Shown here: positions 1 through 7,304 of the stretch, piece by piece
Layout of the letters: the number at the start of each line of letters is the position of its first letter
How positions within the stretch are numbered: the stretch's first letter is position 1
From: Persicimonas caeni
GTDB taxonomy: Bacteria > Myxococcota_A > Bradymonadia > Bradymonadales > Bradymonadaceae
Direction: 5' to 3'
DNA: 64,000 nt
NCBI RefSeq assembly: GCF_006517175.1
Contig: NZ_CP041186.1
Location: forward strand, 3,809,074-3,873,073
Position numbers and translations under genes: made by a program
Notes under the pieces: model-generated
The model's input: only the letters and a program-made list of their open reading frames with translations
The model's database searches: none
Told to the model about the DNA's origin: nothing

Positions 1-768
1 GAGTTGGGCGCGGTACGACAGGTCGAGGTCCTCGGTGAGCGTGTCGTGCTCCCAGCCGCCGGCGTCGATGATCGTCTCCTTTCGCCAGATGCCGGCCGTG
101 CCGTTGAAATTAAAGAAGCGTCCGGCGCGGTTACGCGCGGTGTGCTCGAGCACGAAGTGCCCATCGAGCAAGATCGCCTGGGCGCGCGTGAGCAGGCTGA
201 ACTCGCGGTTGATATGTTCCCAGCGAGCCTGCACCATGCCGATCTCTTCGTCGGTGAAGTGGTCGATGGTGTCGCGCAGAAAGCTTGGCTGCGGCACGAA
301 GTCGGCGTCGAACACGGCGATGAACTCGCCGCGCGCCTTGGCCATGCCCGCTTCGAGTGCGCCAGCTTTGTAGCCGGTGCGGTCTTTTCGGTGGTGCAGG
401 CTGATGTCGAAGCCGCGCTCGCGCATCTCGTCGACCAGCTTGGCCGCCTTGTCGGTGGTGTCGTCGGTCGAGTCGTCGAGGACCTGAATCTCGAGGCGAT
501 CTTTGGGATAGTCGAGCTGGCAGACCGCGCGGATGAGCCGCTCGACCACATACCGCTCGTTGTAAAGGGGGAGTTGGACGGTGACGACCGGAAGCTGCTC
601 GGGCGCGAAGCGATCCTTGGGCTGCGGGTCGTCTCCCTGCGCAAACTTTTTGTACAGGGCCACGATGGCGTAGCGGTGCGAGCCGTAAAACGATAGCACC
701 AGCAAGATCGCAAAGTAGACCGTCAGGACAACGATCTGCAATGTGGTCAAATCTTCGAACTCGAGCAT
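1..768 (-). CDS. Family 2 glycosyltransferase, cellulose-synthase-like (C-terminus beyond window edge)
   Basis: Processive-type GT2 that would transfer sugar from a nucleotide sugar at the inner membrane. The first 256 codons are present and the frame is open to base 1, so the protein continues beyond the window. One membrane segment lies at about residues 8-30. The catalytic domain starts near residue 61 with PVVTVQLPLYNE. DDS at 98-100 and DAD at 154-156 are the UDP-sugar and metal-binding aspartates, and TED at 245-247 supplies the likely catalytic base. The Q-x-x-R-W motif would fall just past the edge. Start is the ATG at 768. It is divergent from the prenyltransferase gene at 942. The product could be a glucomannan/cellulose-like polymer or a glycolipid; the substrate cannot be read from sequence. 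Confidence 0.88.
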   Translation of the reverse strand, partial: MLEFEDLTTLQIVVLTVYFAILLVLSFYGSHRYAIVALYKKFAQGDDPQPKDRFAPEQLPVVTVQLPLYNERYVVERLIRAVCQLDYPKDRLEIQVLDDSTDDTTDKAAKLVDEMRERGFDISLHHRKDRTGYKAGALEAGMAKARGEFIAVFDADFVPQPSFLRDTIDHFTDEEIGMVQARWEHINREFSLLTRAQAILLDGHFVLEHTARNRAGRFFNFNGTAGIWRKETIIDAGGWEHDTLTEDLDLSYRAQL

Positions 769-847
769 AACGCTACAACGTCTGAGGCTTTGGGGACGGT
801 CGTCTTGCAGCGAAGACGTATCTGCAAGGCCTACACTTTGCTACACC

Positions 848-869
848 GAGAACCAAGAACCAAGAACCG
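848..869. repeat. Short direct-repeat cluster (AACCAAG heptamers), copy 1
   Basis: Three heptamer-like units reading GAACCAAGAACCAAGAACC sit just upstream of the promoter of the prenyltransferase gene. An almost identical cluster with one more unit lies at 15367-15395, ahead of queE. Both copies are intergenic and 5' of a gene, so a shared regulatory or small repetitive element is possible. The function is unknown. Confidence 0.6.
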
Positions 870-870
870 T

Positions 871-899
871 TTGCTAGGCTAAGAGAATCAACTTAGGCT
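871..899 (+). promoter_or_regulatory. Candidate sigma70-type promoter of the prenyltransferase gene
   Basis: TTGCTA at 871-876 and TAGGCT at 894-899 are separated by exactly 17 bases, and the expected transcription start near 906 lies 36 bases before the ATG at 942. The same TTG-N17-TAGGCT pattern recurs at 40482 and 52617, and as TAGGGT at 11873, which strengthens the call. Confidence 0.5.
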
Positions 900-941
900 G
901 AGCGGACGCAACACTGGCACAACGCCACCACCCAGAAATCC

Positions 942-1910
942 ATGTCACAAAGCGAAACATCCACCACCGAGAAATCGCGCGCGAGTCTATGGCGTATGGC
1001 GCGCGGTGTCTTCGTGACCCTTCGGCCGCATCAGTGGGTCAAGAACTTCTTTGTGCTCGCGCCGCTCTTCTTCTCGAAGAGCTTCATGAGCCCCGAGAAG
1101 GCCGCGCTGGCCGTCTCGGCGGCGTTTTTGTTCTGCCTGGCTGCCGGTACCGTCTATCTGTTCAACGATGTCTTCGACATCGAGAAAGACAAAAAGCATC
1201 CGGTCAAATGTCGACGCCCGATCCCATCTGGCGAGCTTCCCTTGCCGGTGGCCAAGGCGACTGCTTGGCTTCTGGGGGCGGGCACGATCGCCGGCTCGTT
1301 CGCACTGGGCCCGTGGACGGGCGCGGTCATTACCGGCTATTTGCTCATGAACCTGGCCTACTCGACGGTGCTCAAGAACGTCGCTTTTCTCGACGTGACG
1401 ATCATCGCCACGGGCTTTGTGTTGCGCGTGCTCGCCGGGGCGTTCGCCATCAATGTGTTCATCTCCGAGTGGCTGATCGCGTGCACCTTCTTCTTGGCGC
1501 TGTATCTCGGCCTGGGCAAGCGCGATCACGAGCTTCGCCTCTACCTGAACGGCGAGGTCAAAAAGTCGCGCAAGGTCCTCGAGAGCTACCGCGCCGAGCA
1601 CCTCGACTTTGCCGTGCTCTTCGTGGCCGGGCTGACGATCGCCGTCTACACGGTCTACACGCTGACTGCTGCGCTGCCCGAGATCGCCACGGCGCTTCCC
1701 TACCAGCCGCTTCGCAGCCAACCGACACCGTTCACGTCGCCGTGGCTGCCGGTGACGGTGCTCTTCGCCGTCTTTGGCATCACCCGCTTCTATCAGCTCA
1801 TCAACAAGGACTCGCCGGAGAGTCCCACCGACTTGCTCCTGCGAGACGCCCCGTTTCTGATCAACATCTTTTTGTGGGCCGCGGTGATGCTGGTCCTGGC
1901 GTTCGCCTAG
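942..1910 (+). CDS. UbiA-family prenyltransferase, decaprenyl-phosphate phosphoribosyltransferase-like
   Basis: Integral membrane enzyme of 322 residues that transfers a group to or from a polyprenyl phosphate. The first Asp-rich motif is N75-D76-V-F-D79-I-E-K-D, followed by the conserved K-x-x-R-P-I-P-S-G. The second conserved stretch is Y140-STVLKN with D151, and LRVLAG follows. About eight hydrophobic segments are visible. The combination RPHQWVKNFFVLAPLFF near the N-terminus and NDVFDIEKD is typical of the Rv3806c-like branch rather than of quinone-type UbiA. In actinobacteria that branch makes decaprenyl-phosphoribose; in this type of organism it probably serves an envelope glycan. It is divergent from a polymerising glycosyltransferase, which fits such a role. 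The exact acceptor and donor are not known. Confidence 0.85.
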   Translation: MSQSETSTTEKSRASLWRMARGVFVTLRPHQWVKNFFVLAPLFFSKSFMSPEKAALAVSAAFLFCLAAGTVYLFNDVFDIEKDKKHPVKCRRPIPSGELPLPVAKATAWLLGAGTIAGSFALGPWTGAVITGYLLMNLAYSTVLKNVAFLDVTIIATGFVLRVLAGAFAINVFISEWLIACTFFLALYLGLGKRDHELRLYLNGEVKKSRKVLESYRAEHLDFAVLFVAGLTIAVYTVYTLTAALPEIATALPYQPLRSQPTPFTSPWLPVTVLFAVFGITRFYQLINKDSPESPTDLLLRDAPFLINIFLWAAVMLVLAFA

Positions 1911-1952
1911 AAAAGACGGTTGGAACGGTGGGGGAGATTCAAAAGCATTGAT

Positions 1953-2005
1953 CACGCTGCCGATCCGCAAACGCGCCCTTGGAACCACGCTGCCGATCCG
2001 CAAAC
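1953..2005. repeat. 20-bp direct repeat, two copies, 33-bp period
   Basis: The sequence CACGCTGCCGATCCGCAAAC occurs at 1953-1972 and again at 1986-2005, with 13 bases between. It lies in the 289-bp gap between the convergent ends of the prenyltransferase gene and the CNNM/CBS gene. No gene or terminator hairpin is evident in the rest of this gap. Confidence 0.85.
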
Positions 2006-2199
2006 CTAAATCTTTAGATGTTTCAATAGGCGGGGTCGCACTCCCGTGGACGACGTGGGCGTTCTGAACGGATGGTCGAATCGTAAACGTCGAGTATCGA
2101 CCCGAGTCCAGGGCTCGAAACCTCGACCACCGGCGTGGGAGCCGGCCTATTTTTATATCTAAGATTGACGTTTGGAGGATCGACCGCCTCGCCGACTCG

Positions 2200-3354
2200 C
2201 TATTCAGACGGCGGCGGCTCTGCGCCTTTGTCGGGCGAGCTGCTCGAGTCGGGCGACTCCGCGCCGGGCCGTGACGGCAGGTCGATGCCCAGGTCGTCGG
2301 CGGTGTCGTCTTCGGTCACAAGTCCGAGGCGTTTGGCGCGGTTGTACCACTGGTGGCGCGCCAAGACCTGCATGTCCTGGATGAGGTCGACCTCGTCGAC
2401 GATCTCCAGGCCGAGGAGGGTCTCGACCAGGTCTTCCATCGTCACGATGCCCGCCATGCCGCCGTACTCGTCGACGACCAGCGCCAGGTGCTCTTGGGTC
2501 TCGATGAGCCGCTCGAACAACTCGCGAAGCGACAGCAGCTCGGGGACGACCAGGACCTCGCGGCGTAGGTCACCCAGCTTCGAGTCGCCGCGGTCGTTGG
2601 CCAGTTCGAGCAACAGATCGTGCTTGAGCACGTATCCGGTGATGTCGTCGCGGTTTTCGCCGTAAATGGGGATACGCGAAAAACGCGGGTTGGGCCGCTT
2701 GTCGAAAAACTCTTCGACGCTGCGATCCTCGGGGGAGGCGAGCACGACGGTGCGCGGGGTCATGATGTCTTTGACGCGCAGCGACTTGAAGCGAAGCAGG
2801 TTGCGCAGGATACGCGACTCTTCCTCTTCGAAGACGCCTTCGCGGGTGCCGATGTCGGCCAGCGCGCTGAACTCCTCACGGCTGACGGTATGCGCCTGCT
2901 TTTTGGGCGAGATGATCCGCGTGAGCGCCTTGGAGAGGAGCACGAACGGGTACATCAGCCAGATCATCGGGATCAGAATGCGCGTGGCCCACGGCGCCAG
3001 TCCACGCCAGTACGATGCGCCCAGCGTCTTGGGAATGATCTCCGAGAAGATCAGGATCGCCAAGGTGAGCACCGCCGAAAACACAGCGATGAGTGCATCG
3101 CCAAAGACGACCTGCGCCTGCGCACCGGCGCCGGCAGCGCCCACGGTGTGCGCAATGGTGTTCAGGCTCAGAATCGAGGCGAGCGGGCGGTCGATGTCGC
3201 GCTTGAGCTTCTCGAGGCGCTCGCCAACCTTGTCACCTTGCTGCTGGAGCGCAGCGACGTATGAGGGGCTGACACTTAGCAGGACCGCTTCCAGTACAGA
3301 GCACAGGAAGGAGACCCCGAGCGCCAAAAGCACGTATAGAATGAGTAGCGTCAT
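2200..3354 (-). CDS. CNNM transmembrane and CBS-pair domain protein (HlyC/CorC-like, no C-terminal CorC domain)
   Basis: Inner-membrane protein of 384 residues from the ATG at 3354; the same frame is open upstream to a start at 3405, adding 17 residues. The CNNM (DUF21) region occupies roughly residues 1-170 with four hydrophobic segments and the conserved stretch LNTIAHTVGAAGAG. A CBS pair follows, starting with VKDIMTPRTVV and ending with VDEYGGMAGIVTMEDLVETLLGLEIVDE. Relatives are cation-efflux or Mg/Co homeostasis proteins. The usual C-terminal transporter-associated CorC_HlyC domain is missing; instead there is a short acidic, Pro/Ser-rich tail. It is transcribed away from the Mla operon. 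The transported ion is not predictable. Confidence 0.88.
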   Translation of the reverse strand: MTLLILYVLLALGVSFLCSVLEAVLLSVSPSYVAALQQQGDKVGERLEKLKRDIDRPLASILSLNTIAHTVGAAGAGAQAQVVFGDALIAVFSAVLTLAILIFSEIIPKTLGASYWRGLAPWATRILIPMIWLMYPFVLLSKALTRIISPKKQAHTVSREEFSALADIGTREGVFEEEESRILRNLLRFKSLRVKDIMTPRTVVLASPEDRSVEEFFDKRPNPRFSRIPIYGENRDDITGYVLKHDLLLELANDRGDSKLGDLRREVLVVPELLSLRELFERLIETQEHLALVVDEYGGMAGIVTMEDLVETLLGLEIVDEVDLIQDMQVLARHQWYNRAKRLGLVTEDDTADDLGIDLPSRPGAESPDSSSSPDKGAEPPPSE

Positions 3355-3465
3355 GAACTCGTAATCGTCGGACCCAACGGGGACGGAAAACCCAGTGTGG
3401 AGCACACCACACGCCCCGTCAATGTTTCGCGGAATTTAACACCATGTCACGCTCGAACAAACTCC

Positions 3466-3554
3466 CATCCGCATCCGCGCCATCCGCATCCGCGCTATCC
3501 GCGCTATCCGCGCTACCAGCGCTATCCGCGCCCCAAACCCCCAAACCCCCAAAC
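3466..3554. repeat. Low-complexity tandem repeats (CGCTATCCG and CCCCCAAA units)
   Basis: Imperfect nine-base units of CATCCGCGC and CGCTATCCG type run from 3466 to about 3531. They are followed by three CCCCCAAA units to 3554. They lie in the divergent gap between the CNNM gene and the Mla operon, immediately upstream of a candidate promoter. This unstable-looking sequence could affect promoter spacing or local DNA structure. Nothing else was found in the gap 3355-3662. Confidence 0.8.
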
Positions 3555-3557
3555 CTT

Positions 3558-3586
3558 TTGGCTTTGCATCTCATCCTGCATACAAT
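3558..3586 (+). promoter_or_regulatory. Candidate promoter of the Mla operon
   Basis: TTGGCT at 3558-3563 and TACAAT at 3581-3586 have a 17-base spacer. The -10 matches the consensus at five of six positions; the -35 is weak. Transcription would start near 3593, upstream of both possible starts of the first gene (GTG 3627, ATG 3663). Confidence 0.45.
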
Positions 3587-3662
3587 AGCCTCGTATGTGC
3601 TACGCAAGCTGTGAAATGATGTAGACGTGGCACCTTTTGGTGGAGCGGGGGCGTTTGCCCGA

Positions 3663-4772
3663 ATGGAAATCACGCGCGAAGACATCGATGGGGGACGCAC
3701 CGTGCGGTTGAAGCCGCGCGGCGCCTTGGACGTCGACCATGCCGAGAAGCTGCACGCCGAGTTCGAGCACCTCTGCGCGCAATCTGGCGTCGAGCAGGTC
3801 GTCGTCGACTTCTCGGAGGTGCGCGAGCTCGACTCGGCCGGTATCGCGGTCATCTCGCTGGGGTCGTATCGCCTCGGCGAGGTCGGACGCCAGTTACACA
3901 CCGAAAACCTGAGCGACGAGCAGCGCGACGCGCTCGACCTGATGCCCCAGTTTACCGGCGAGCTGGCCGAAAAATATGTCCCCACCTTCTTCGAGTCGGT
4001 CGGAGAGCTGGGGTTGAACGGCTGGCACGAGCTCAAGCACTACTACGACACGTTTACCGACGCCGTCTTCGCCTTCGTCGATATGTTCAAGGGGCGCTTC
4101 CCGCCCAAAAATTCGGTCACCGAGCAGTCGGTGGCCATCGGCGTCGACGCCTTTCCAATCATCGGGCTGCTCAGCCTTCTTCTCGGCCTGATCATGGCCT
4201 TCCAGTCGGCCTACCAGCTGCGCCAGTTCGGGGCGAATATCTACGTGGCCAACCTGGTGGTCATCTCGATGGTGCGCGAGTTCGGCCCGATGATGACCGG
4301 CATCATGCTCGCCGGGCGCAGCGGCTCGGCGATCGCCGCCGAGTTGGCGACCATGAAGGTCCAGGAGGAGATCGACGCACTCCAGACCATGGGGATCAAC
4401 CCCAGCCGCTACCTGATTCTCCCGCGCATGATCGCGATTACGATCGTTACGCCGTCGCTGGCGCTGATGAGTGATATCATCGGCGTGTCCGGTGGCTTTT
4501 TGATCGGTACGCTCTACCTGGACCTGTCGGCCGACTCGTATATCAACCAGACGCTGATCTCGGTGACGCTGGGCGATGTGATGCACGGGCTGCTCAAGAG
4601 CGTGGTCTTTGCTTGGATCATCGGCACGATTGCTTGTTACGCTGGAATGAACGTGCGCGGCGGCGCCAGCGGCGTAGGCCGAGCGACCACCCGGGCGGTG
4701 GTGGCCTCGATCTTTATGATCATTGTGGCCGACAGCATCTTTACGACCGTCTCCACATTGATGGGCGGATGA
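3663..4772 (+). CDS. mlaE: MlaE-family lipid ABC transporter permease with N-terminal STAS domain
   Basis: Permease subunit of the Mla/MCE system that moves phospholipids between outer and inner membranes. The protein has 369 residues from the ATG at 3663; a GTG at 3627 in the same frame adds 12 residues, and the ribosome-site evidence does not settle the choice. Residues 1 to about 105 form a STAS domain of the MlaB type (LKPRGALDVDHAEKL; ELDSAGIAVISLGSYR), fused here to the permease rather than encoded separately. The MlaE domain follows, with the conserved REFGPMMTGIMLAGRSGSA, ELATMKVQEEIDAL and GINPSRYLILPR stretches and five to six membrane segments. It heads an operon with mlaF, mlaD and a lipoprotein gene. 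Confidence 0.93.
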   Translation: MEITREDIDGGRTVRLKPRGALDVDHAEKLHAEFEHLCAQSGVEQVVVDFSEVRELDSAGIAVISLGSYRLGEVGRQLHTENLSDEQRDALDLMPQFTGELAEKYVPTFFESVGELGLNGWHELKHYYDTFTDAVFAFVDMFKGRFPPKNSVTEQSVAIGVDAFPIIGLLSLLLGLIMAFQSAYQLRQFGANIYVANLVVISMVREFGPMMTGIMLAGRSGSAIAAELATMKVQEEIDALQTMGINPSRYLILPRMIAITIVTPSLALMSDIIGVSGGFLIGTLYLDLSADSYINQTLISVTLGDVMHGLLKSVVFAWIIGTIACYAGMNVRGGASGVGRATTRAVVASIFMIIVADSIFTTVSTLMGG

Positions 4773-4782
4773 GAAGGCGTCT

Positions 4783-5601
4783 ATGAGCGAGCAGAAGACA
4801 TCCGAGCCTGTCATCGAGTGCCGCGATTTGGTCTGCGGCTACGGCGACGTCGCGGTGCTCGAGGACGTTAATGTCGAGATTTTCCGCGGCGAGATCGCCG
4901 CGCTTTTGGGCGGATCGGGCTCGGGCAAATCGACCTTGCTCAAAACGATCGTGGGCTTGTTGCCGCCACTTTCGGGCGAGATTCGCCTGTTGGGCGAAGA
5001 TATCTACGCGATGACCCCCAAAGAACGCAGCCGAGTGCTCAGGCGCACCGGCATGCTCTATCAGTACGGGGCGCTGTTCGGCTCGCGCACCATCTACGAC
5101 AACATCTCGTTGCCGCTTCGCCAGCACACCAATCTGCCCGAGCCGGTCATCCGCGAGATGGTTCGCCAGAAGCTGGCGCTGGTGGGGCTCGAGGGGCTGG
5201 AGTTTCGACTGCCGGCCGACGTCTCCGGCGGCCAGAGAAAACGTGTCGCCCTGGCACGCGCCACGATCATGGACCCTGAAATCGTCTTCGCCGACGAGCC
5301 CTCCGCCGGTCTCGACCCGGTGGTGGCGGCGGGCCTGGACGCCCTGCTGCGCCAGATGCAGCGCCTCTTCGGGGTCACGATGGTGGTGGTGACCCACGAG
5401 TTGGAGAGTATCAAGATCTTGGCCGACCGCGTGGTCATGCTCGCCGATGGGCGGGTGCGCGCCGTCGGCACCGTCGAAGAGCTGTCCAACAGCGACGACG
5501 AGATCGTCTATAACTTTTTCCACCGCGTCCCGCCCGATTATGTGGACGCGGGTGATGGCGGCAGCAGCGTCTTGGACGCGATGGCCGATAGTCAATCCTG
5601 A
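4783..5601 (+). CDS. mlaF: MlaF-like ABC transporter ATP-binding protein
   Basis: ATPase subunit that powers the MlaE permease; cytoplasmic face of the inner membrane. In its 272 residues the Walker A GGSGSGKST lies at about 43-51, the Q-loop is in MLYQYGALFGS, the signature is VSGGQRKRVALARA, and the Walker B is IVFADEP followed by the D-loop SAGLDP and a switch histidine in VVVTHELES. The LYQYGALFGS Q-loop context is characteristic of MlaF. It lies 10 bases after mlaE and 15 bases before mlaD, so the operon arrangement is clear. Confidence 0.95.
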   Translation: MSEQKTSEPVIECRDLVCGYGDVAVLEDVNVEIFRGEIAALLGGSGSGKSTLLKTIVGLLPPLSGEIRLLGEDIYAMTPKERSRVLRRTGMLYQYGALFGSRTIYDNISLPLRQHTNLPEPVIREMVRQKLALVGLEGLEFRLPADVSGGQRKRVALARATIMDPEIVFADEPSAGLDPVVAAGLDALLRQMQRLFGVTMVVVTHELESIKILADRVVMLADGRVRAVGTVEELSNSDDEIVYNFFHRVPPDYVDAGDGGSSVLDAMADSQS

Positions 5602-5616
5602 TACGGTAGATGCGCA

Positions 5617-6639
5617 ATGGCGACACGCACGCAAAAGGTCAAACTCGGCGTCTTCTTGACGGCGGCTACCGTGCTCTTTGCCGGCACGGTCATCGTGCTG
5701 ACGGGCATGGGGCTGTGGGAGGAGCGCTGGACCTACTTCATCGAGTTCAGTGAGAGCGTCAGCGGCCTCGAGCAGGGCGCGCCGGTCAAGCTGCGCGGTG
5801 TGCGGGTGGGCACGGTCGACGCGATTCGAGTCGACCCCGACAACGTCGAGGTCGTCGAGGTGCGCATTCAGGTCGACAAGGGGACGCCCATCAAGACCGA
5901 CACACAGGCGTACATTAACATGCAGGGGATCACCGGCTTGAAGTTCATCGAACTCGCCGGGGGCACCGCCGAGGCGAAGCTGTTGCCGCCGGGAAGCGAG
6001 ATCCAGGCAGGCCAGAGCATGCTCGAGCAGTTGACCGGTCGCGCCACCGACATCGGTCTGAAGGTCGAAAAGCTGCTCAACAATATTTTGTACATGACCC
6101 GCGACAAGAACCAGGAGCGGGTCGACCAGATCATTGCCAGCGCCGAGGCGTCGACCCAGAACCTCGAGCAACTCAGCTCCGAACTCAGCCAGACCCTGCA
6201 GGTCACCCGCTCGCTGGTCGCCGATAACCGCGAGGAGCTCGACCAGCTCATCTCGAACGCCGGGGAGACCTCCGCGCGCGCCAACGAGACGCTCACCGAG
6301 ATCAACGAGCTGACACGGTTGGCCCAGCAGGCGGTGCGCGGCGCCAAGATTCCCGAGACGGTCGCCGAGTTCCGCCAGACCAACACCATGGTCCAAGAGC
6401 GCCTCCAAGGCCTCGAGGTGGGCAACACCATGCAGAAGGTGACCGCTGCCCTCGACACGCTGACGGTGCTTTTGCAGAACTTGAGTCAGACGGTCAACCA
6501 GAACCAGGACCAACTCCGGGCCACGTTCTACAACCTCCGTTTGGCCGCCGAGAGTTTCAAAAATCTGGCGCGCTCACTCCAATCTCAGCCGTCGCGATTG
6601 CTCTTCGACGACAAACCCGAACCACGTGAACTTCCATGA
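5617..6639 (+). CDS. mlaD: MlaD/MCE-domain substrate-binding protein
   Basis: Periplasmic lipid-binding subunit anchored in the inner membrane. Of 340 residues, about 10-30 form the N-terminal membrane anchor. The MCE domain spans roughly 38-120 (YFIEFSESVSGLEQGAPVKL, then GVRVGTVDAIRVDP and ITGLKFIELAGG). The C-terminal 200 residues are long, helical and Gln/Glu/Leu-rich, longer than in E. coli MlaD and closer to the extended coiled-coil MCE proteins that can form a periplasmic conduit. Its stop overlaps the start of the next gene (ATGA at 6636-6639), indicating translational coupling with the lipoprotein. Confidence 0.94.
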   Translation: MATRTQKVKLGVFLTAATVLFAGTVIVLTGMGLWEERWTYFIEFSESVSGLEQGAPVKLRGVRVGTVDAIRVDPDNVEVVEVRIQVDKGTPIKTDTQAYINMQGITGLKFIELAGGTAEAKLLPPGSEIQAGQSMLEQLTGRATDIGLKVEKLLNNILYMTRDKNQERVDQIIASAEASTQNLEQLSSELSQTLQVTRSLVADNREELDQLISNAGETSARANETLTEINELTRLAQQAVRGAKIPETVAEFRQTNTMVQERLQGLEVGNTMQKVTAALDTLTVLLQNLSQTVNQNQDQLRATFYNLRLAAESFKNLARSLQSQPSRLLFDDKPEPRELP

Positions 6640-7286
6640 TTGATTCGAATTTGTATGTGCGATGGTCGGTAATGCTGGTGTTGGCGTTGGCGCTGGGGGC
6701 TGCGAGCGCCTGTGGCGGGTCGACGCCCGAGGTCAAGCACTACCGGCTCGACCTCCGGCCACAGCAGACGGCCTCGGAAGTGGGCGACAAGCCGGTGCTC
6801 GGCATCGAGCAGTTCACCACCGACGCTGCCTACGACGAGCCCAAGATTGTCTACCGAAAGACGCCCTACGAGCTGAACTACTACTACTACCACCGTTGGG
6901 CGACGAACCCGGGGATGTTGGTCACGGATGCGCTGCGGCGCGGCTATGCGGCGACCGGGCGCTTCGAGTCGGTCTCGACCGGGCAGGTGGTCGGCAGCGA
7001 CGTGGTGTTGTCGGGCCATATCTCGGCCATCGAAGAGGTCGATGTCACCGAGGAGAAGTGGCTGGGCCGTGTGGTCCTCGAGATGCGGCTTCGCGACGGT
7101 CAGACCGGGGACTTGCTGTGGACGAAGGTATTTGAAGAGCAAGAGAGGCTCGCCGAGCGCACCCCTGCCGGGCTCGCCCGAGCGGTCAGCGAGGCGTTGA
7201 CGCGCGTCGTCGACCAGAGCGCCGACGACATCGCGCAGGCCGCGCGCCAGTCGGGCGCGACGATGAGCTCGAGGCTGGGGTTCTAA
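6636..7286 (+). CDS. ABC-type transport auxiliary lipoprotein (PqiC-like), last gene of the Mla operon
   Basis: A 216-residue protein with a lipoprotein signal peptide ending in the lipobox A-S-A-C around residue 26. The mature part (VKHYRLDLRPQQ; VLGIEQFTTDAAYDEPKIVYRK; YYYHRWATNPGMLVTDALRRG) follows the pattern of auxiliary lipoproteins paired with MCE systems, which are thought to be the outer-membrane partner. Its start overlaps the mlaD stop. In E. coli this role belongs to PqiC for the Pqi system, and the Mla system uses MlaA; no MlaA gene is seen here. Partner assignment is by operon position. Confidence 0.85.
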   Translation: MIDSNLYVRWSVMLVLALALGAASACGGSTPEVKHYRLDLRPQQTASEVGDKPVLGIEQFTTDAAYDEPKIVYRKTPYELNYYYYHRWATNPGMLVTDALRRGYAATGRFESVSTGQVVGSDVVLSGHISAIEEVDVTEEKWLGRVVLEMRLRDGQTGDLLWTKVFEEQERLAERTPAGLARAVSEALTRVVDQSADDIAQAARQSGATMSSRLGF

Positions 7287-7304
7287 GACTTGGCCGCGCC
7301 AGCC

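Noticed and set aside
4741-6513. 590-residue open frame antisense to mlaF and mlaD
   Set aside because: The plus strand carries Walker motifs and the MCE domain; this frame has none and no ribosome site.
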